Positions 61,545 to 64,000 of a stretch of 64,000 nt of DNA are shown here, piece by piece. Every line of letters starts with the position of its first letter. Position 1 is the first letter of the stretch. Under the pieces are notes generated by a model that saw only the letters and a program-made list of their open reading frames with translations, had not been told where the DNA came from and ran no database searches. Source of the stretch: JAJDXW01 sp965214795. Lineage in GTDB: Bacteria > Pseudomonadota > Gammaproteobacteria > HK1. A program made the position numbers and the translations under genes. Where the stretch lies: positions 2,046,001-2,110,000 of the forward strand of contig OZ243976.1 of assembly GCA_965214795.1 (NCBI GenBank), given 5' to 3'.

Positions 61545-62331
61545 AGTGCCGATACCCGGGGTCCTCGCGGTCCAGGATGCGGCGAAGCGCCTTGAAATGC
61601 CGCTCCGCGAGGAGCGGCCGGTCTACCGCGAACTGCGCGCGCGCCTTCTCCCGAACGGTCTCCGGGATGGTGCGGAGCGCACCGCCCGTCGAGCGCGCGA
61701 GCACCTGGAACGTCGCGGCCCGCTCCAGGTAGTAGAGATCAGTGAACGCGGAGGCCATGTCGGGCCCGGTCACCAGCACCCCGTGGCTCGCCATCATCAA
61801 CACGCTCCGGTTGCCCAGCTTGCGGGCGAGACGGTCACCCTCCTCGGTCGCGTGGGCGAGCCCGTCGTATTCGTCGTCGTAGGCCACCCGCCCGTCGAAC
61901 ATGAGCGCGTTCTGCTCGCACATCCGGAGCTCGGGATCCTCGAGCAGGGTAAGGGAGGTCGTATACGGCATGTGGGTGTGGAGGACGACCACCGCGCTCG
62001 GGGCGTTCACGTGGATGCGGCTGTGGATGCAGAACGCGGAGGTCTCCACTTGGTTGTCGCCCTCCAGCACGTTGCCGCCCTCGTCGCAGAGGACGAGCGA
62101 CGAAGCGGTGACCTCCGACCAGTGCCAGCCGCAGGGGTTGACGAGGAAACGCTTGCCTCGGATCACCCCATCGTCGTCGGGAACGGCCACCGAGAAGTGA
62201 TTGTCCACCCCTTCGCTGAGCCCGAGGCGGTGCGCCCAGCGGAGCGCGGCCGCGAGATCGACGCGGATCGACCCGATGCCAGGGCTCGCCGTGGGGACCG
62301 CGGGTCGGAGGTCGGAAACGGCCGCGCTCAT
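61543..62331 (-). CDS. Class II aldolase/adducin-family protein
   Basis: 262 residues. Aldolase II pattern: RLGLSEGVDNHFSVAVPDDD, FLVNPCGWHWSEVTASSLVL, IHVNAPSAVVVLHTHMPYTT (Zn ligands His-X-His), and the third His in LMMASHGVLVTGPDM. Members include fuculose-phosphate and related aldolases, and also decarboxylases and epimerases; in this context the substrate is unknown. ATG at 62331. It is upstream of the aminotransferase on the same strand, with about 330 bases between them that contain a degenerate element. Confidence 0.86.
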   Translation of the reverse strand: MSAAVSDLRPAVPTASPGIGSIRVDLAAALRWAHRLGLSEGVDNHFSVAVPDDDGVIRGKRFLVNPCGWHWSEVTASSLVLCDEGGNVLEGDNQVETSAFCIHSRIHVNAPSAVVVLHTHMPYTTSLTLLEDPELRMCEQNALMFDGRVAYDDEYDGLAHATEEGDRLARKLGNRSVLMMASHGVLVTGPDMASAFTDLYYLERAATFQVLARSTGGALRTIPETVREKARAQFAVDRPLLAERHFKALRRILDREDPGYRH

Positions 62332-62440
62332 CCGGATCCATCCTGTCGATGGGAACAAGACGGCAAGGATAGCATCGCGAAGCGCTCCGGAAGCCCCCGG
62401 GGGAGAGACGGGCCGACGCCGAGCCCGATTCCGGTCCCGG

Positions 62441-63148
62441 TTACTCACCCCGCGTCCTCGACTCCGCCCTGCGAAGCCCGGTGGACGAAATGTCCGCCCG
62501 GAAGTCGGCTTCCGGCACGCCGTCGCACAGGGCGCGCAGCGGCGCGGGCAGGGCCACCGACTCCAGGGTCTCGAATACGGTCGCGGTCCGTCGCCCGAAC
62601 ACGAGGAACCGGCATTGGCCGAGGAGGGAGAGCGCACCGGCAAGACCCTCCGGGCCGCCGTAGTAGCGCGGCTCCGCGACGCGGACGATCGTGTCCACTC
62701 CGAGCGCGAACGTCGCGCCGGGGAAGATCCGGGCCTTTTCCGGAAAGGTGGATGCGCGGGTGAGCCACACCACCTCTCGGCCGGCGAATCGGGCGAGCCT
62801 CCGGGCGGTGTCCGCCGGAGACAGGGGCGGCTTGTCCGGGTTCGCGATCGCAAGCTCGAACGCCGCCTCGGTGCCGGCGCCGGCGTTGGGGCCGGGGCCT
62901 GCTCGGGTGAGGGTGACGGCGGTCGCCAACATCCGCCGGTGCCCCTCGTGGACCGGGTTGAACGAGCCCGGCAGCAGGCACTCCGGCCTGGAGGGAGCGC
63001 CCGCCCCCGGCGGCGCACGGCCGATGCGGACCGCGTCGACCCCGCCGGACACGAGGGCGTCCCAAGCCTTCGACACCGCTCGATCGCCCCGGCCGAGCGC
63101 TTCCGCCGCCTCCGCGGGGGCAAGGGCGATCCGGCGCCGCTCGGCCAT
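62441..63148 (-). CDS. HxGH-motif nucleotidylyltransferase-like protein
   Basis: 235 residues. ECLLPGSFNPVHEGHRRMLA has the cytidylyltransferase-superfamily HxGH motif (here HEGH); later FELAIANPDKPPLSPADT, ALGVDTIVRVAEPRYYGG and RFLVFGRRTATVFETLE, ending SSTGLRR. It resembles the C-terminal domain of larger proteins that carry an N-terminal CinA-like domain, of which the first about 45 residues here may be a trace, so the gene may be a shortened version. Likely adenylyl- or cytidylyl-transferase; acceptor unknown. Confidence 0.62.
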   Translation of the reverse strand: MAERRRIALAPAEAAEALGRGDRAVSKAWDALVSGGVDAVRIGRAPPGAGAPSRPECLLPGSFNPVHEGHRRMLATAVTLTRAGPGPNAGAGTEAAFELAIANPDKPPLSPADTARRLARFAGREVVWLTRASTFPEKARIFPGATFALGVDTIVRVAEPRYYGGPEGLAGALSLLGQCRFLVFGRRTATVFETLESVALPAPLRALCDGVPEADFRADISSTGLRRAESRTRGE

Positions 63149-63359
63149 CAGGCACGGCGGCCCCGGTGGACGGCGTGAAGGCCGCCCGCGACGACGAGCG
63201 TGCTTCCCGCGAGGGGGCTTGCGCCGGACCGGACCGGCCGCCGAACACGGGGATGGTGGCCCCGCCGAGCTTCGGGTCGTTGCAGGGGTGGGGGAAGGTG
63301 ATGGGGCCGCCGCCCGCCGCCCGCCCGAGCGCGGGGCTCGGGCGCGCCGCGGCGCGGGC

Positions 63360-64000
63360 TCAGCCCCGTGTCCCCGGCATCTCCGAGGTTCCCGACGCCT
63401 CGCCGTTCCCGCCCCGGAGGAGCGCGTCGGGATCGGGCACGCCGTAGTCGCGGCGCGCCCCGTCCGGGGTAACGTAGCCGTCCGCGAGGTCCTCGCGAAG
63501 CCGTGCGGGTTCCCGATCCCCGACCGGGCCGTAGCCCCCCGATCCCGGCACGTCGAAGACGACGAGGGAGCCGGCCGGGGCGTCGAACGAGCCCTTGCTG
63601 TTGAGGGTCCGCTCCGTGCCGTCCGGCTCGACGAGCGAGATGCGGGCCGGCGCTCCCGCCGCCCCGCCCGCGATCCCGAACGGGGCGGACCTGGTGCGCT
63701 CGCAGCACACCGTCGCCCGTGAGTCGCGCTCGAGGATCCGCCAGGTCCGGCGCGCTCCGAGCCCCCCCCGCCAGCGGCCCGCTCCTCCCGAGTCCGGGAG
63801 CAGCTCGTAGCTCTCCACCCGCACCGGGAAGCTCATCTCGATGACCTCCACCGGGGTGTTCATCGTGTTGGAGATCCCGCTCGCGATCGCGCTGATGCCG
63901 TCCCGATCGGGGCGCGCGCCGAAACCGCCCTTGACCGTCTCGTAGCTCACATAGTGCTCTTCGGTCCGGTAGTCCACTCCACCCAGGGTGAGCACCCCGG
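63360..64000 (-). CDS. C-terminal part of a third hydantoinase B-family protein (runs off right edge)
   Basis: The frame runs off the right end of the window. GGFGARPDRDGISAIASGIS followed by NTPVEVIEMSFPVRVESYEL and LPDSGGAGRWRGGLGARRTW is the typical C-terminal HyuB signature; VPGSGGYGPVGDREPARLRE then ends the domain. No zinc extension follows, so it is like the 52386 gene. This is the third HyuB in 64 kb; its partner HyuA, if any, is beyond the window. Confidence 0.86.
   Translation of the reverse strand, partial: GVLTLGGVDYRTEEHYVSYETVKGGFGARPDRDGISAIASGISNTMNTPVEVIEMSFPVRVESYELLPDSGGAGRWRGGLGARRTWRILERDSRATVCCERTRSAPFGIAGGAAGAPARISLVEPDGTERTLNSKGSFDAPAGSLVVFDVPGSGGYGPVGDREPARLREDLADGYVTPDGARRDYGVPDPDALLRGGNGEASGTSEMPGTRG

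Overview
The window is about 64 kb of very GC-rich DNA with strong third-position G/C bias. It is Gram-negative: it has an outer-membrane subtilisin autotransporter ending in a C-terminal Phe, a type I-E CRISPR-Cas locus, and catabolic operons typical of Proteobacteria. I cannot name the species. The gene set (aromatic ring cleavage, aminobenzoyl-CoA chemistry, three hydantoinase/carboxylase loci, class III aminotransferases, a TauD dioxygenase) suggests an aerobic degrader of aromatic and N- or carbonyl-containing organics. Gene fragments, segmental duplications, miniature inverted-repeat elements and toxin-antitoxin pairs are frequent, so this is accessory, rearranged genome.

Layout. 1-3.6 kb: remnants and duplicates (membrane sulfatase pieces, truncated enoyl-CoA hydratase) around an intradiol dioxygenase and an ABM monooxygenase. 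3.8-8.6 kb: a HyuA / HyuB pair whose HyuB carries an acetone-carboxylase-gamma-like zinc domain, so probably an ATP-dependent carboxylase. 9.4-11.2 kb: a NuoE-NuoF fusion of the NAD-dependent formate dehydrogenase type, without its catalytic subunit. 11.3-15.2 kb: a VapBC pair, tRNA-Met(CAU), a fumarase tail, a Mug-type DNA glycosylase, an Ldh2-family dehydrogenase and a methyltransferase. 15.5-23.2 kb: a mosaic of intact genes (D-2-hydroxyacid dehydrogenase, RHH/PIN pair, ring-cleavage dioxygenase, GNAT, FMN oxidase) and broken ones (RidA/GNAT pieces, TauD, flavin hydroxylase, MocR). 23.2-29.1 kb: a coherent 2-aminobenzoyl-CoA (or salicylyl-CoA) operon: bifunctional monooxygenase/reductase, SDR, MarR, CoA ligase, RidA, preceded by a perfect 30-bp palindrome. 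29.2-31.9 kb: second copy of a nucleotidyltransferase/small-protein module, then TauD and AlkB.

31.9-46.5 kb is the defence region: ISAs1 and IS3 remnants, a decayed CRISPR remnant, the autotransporter protease, a nucleotidyltransferase (MNT)-HEPN-like fusion, a three-repeat array with two identical spacers, and a complete minus-strand I-E operon cas3-cas8e-cas11-cas7-cas5-cas6-cas1-cas2. Cas7 has an internal tandem duplication whose second copy is strikingly GC-poor. Upstream of cas3 lies a second mini-array whose last repeat runs directly into a 151-bp diverged fragment of cas3.

46.6-64 kb: enolase-superfamily enzyme, omega-aminotransferase, a conserved hypothetical protein, a VOC protein, a second HyuB/HyuA operon (plus strand), a restriction-enzyme fragment, Uma2 nuclease, EamA transporter, GSAM-like aminotransferase, class II aldolase, an HxGH nucleotidylyltransferase, and the C-terminus of a third HyuB at the right edge. 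Three families of miniature inverted-repeat elements and a REP-like palindrome family fill intergenic regions; one element interrupts a gene.
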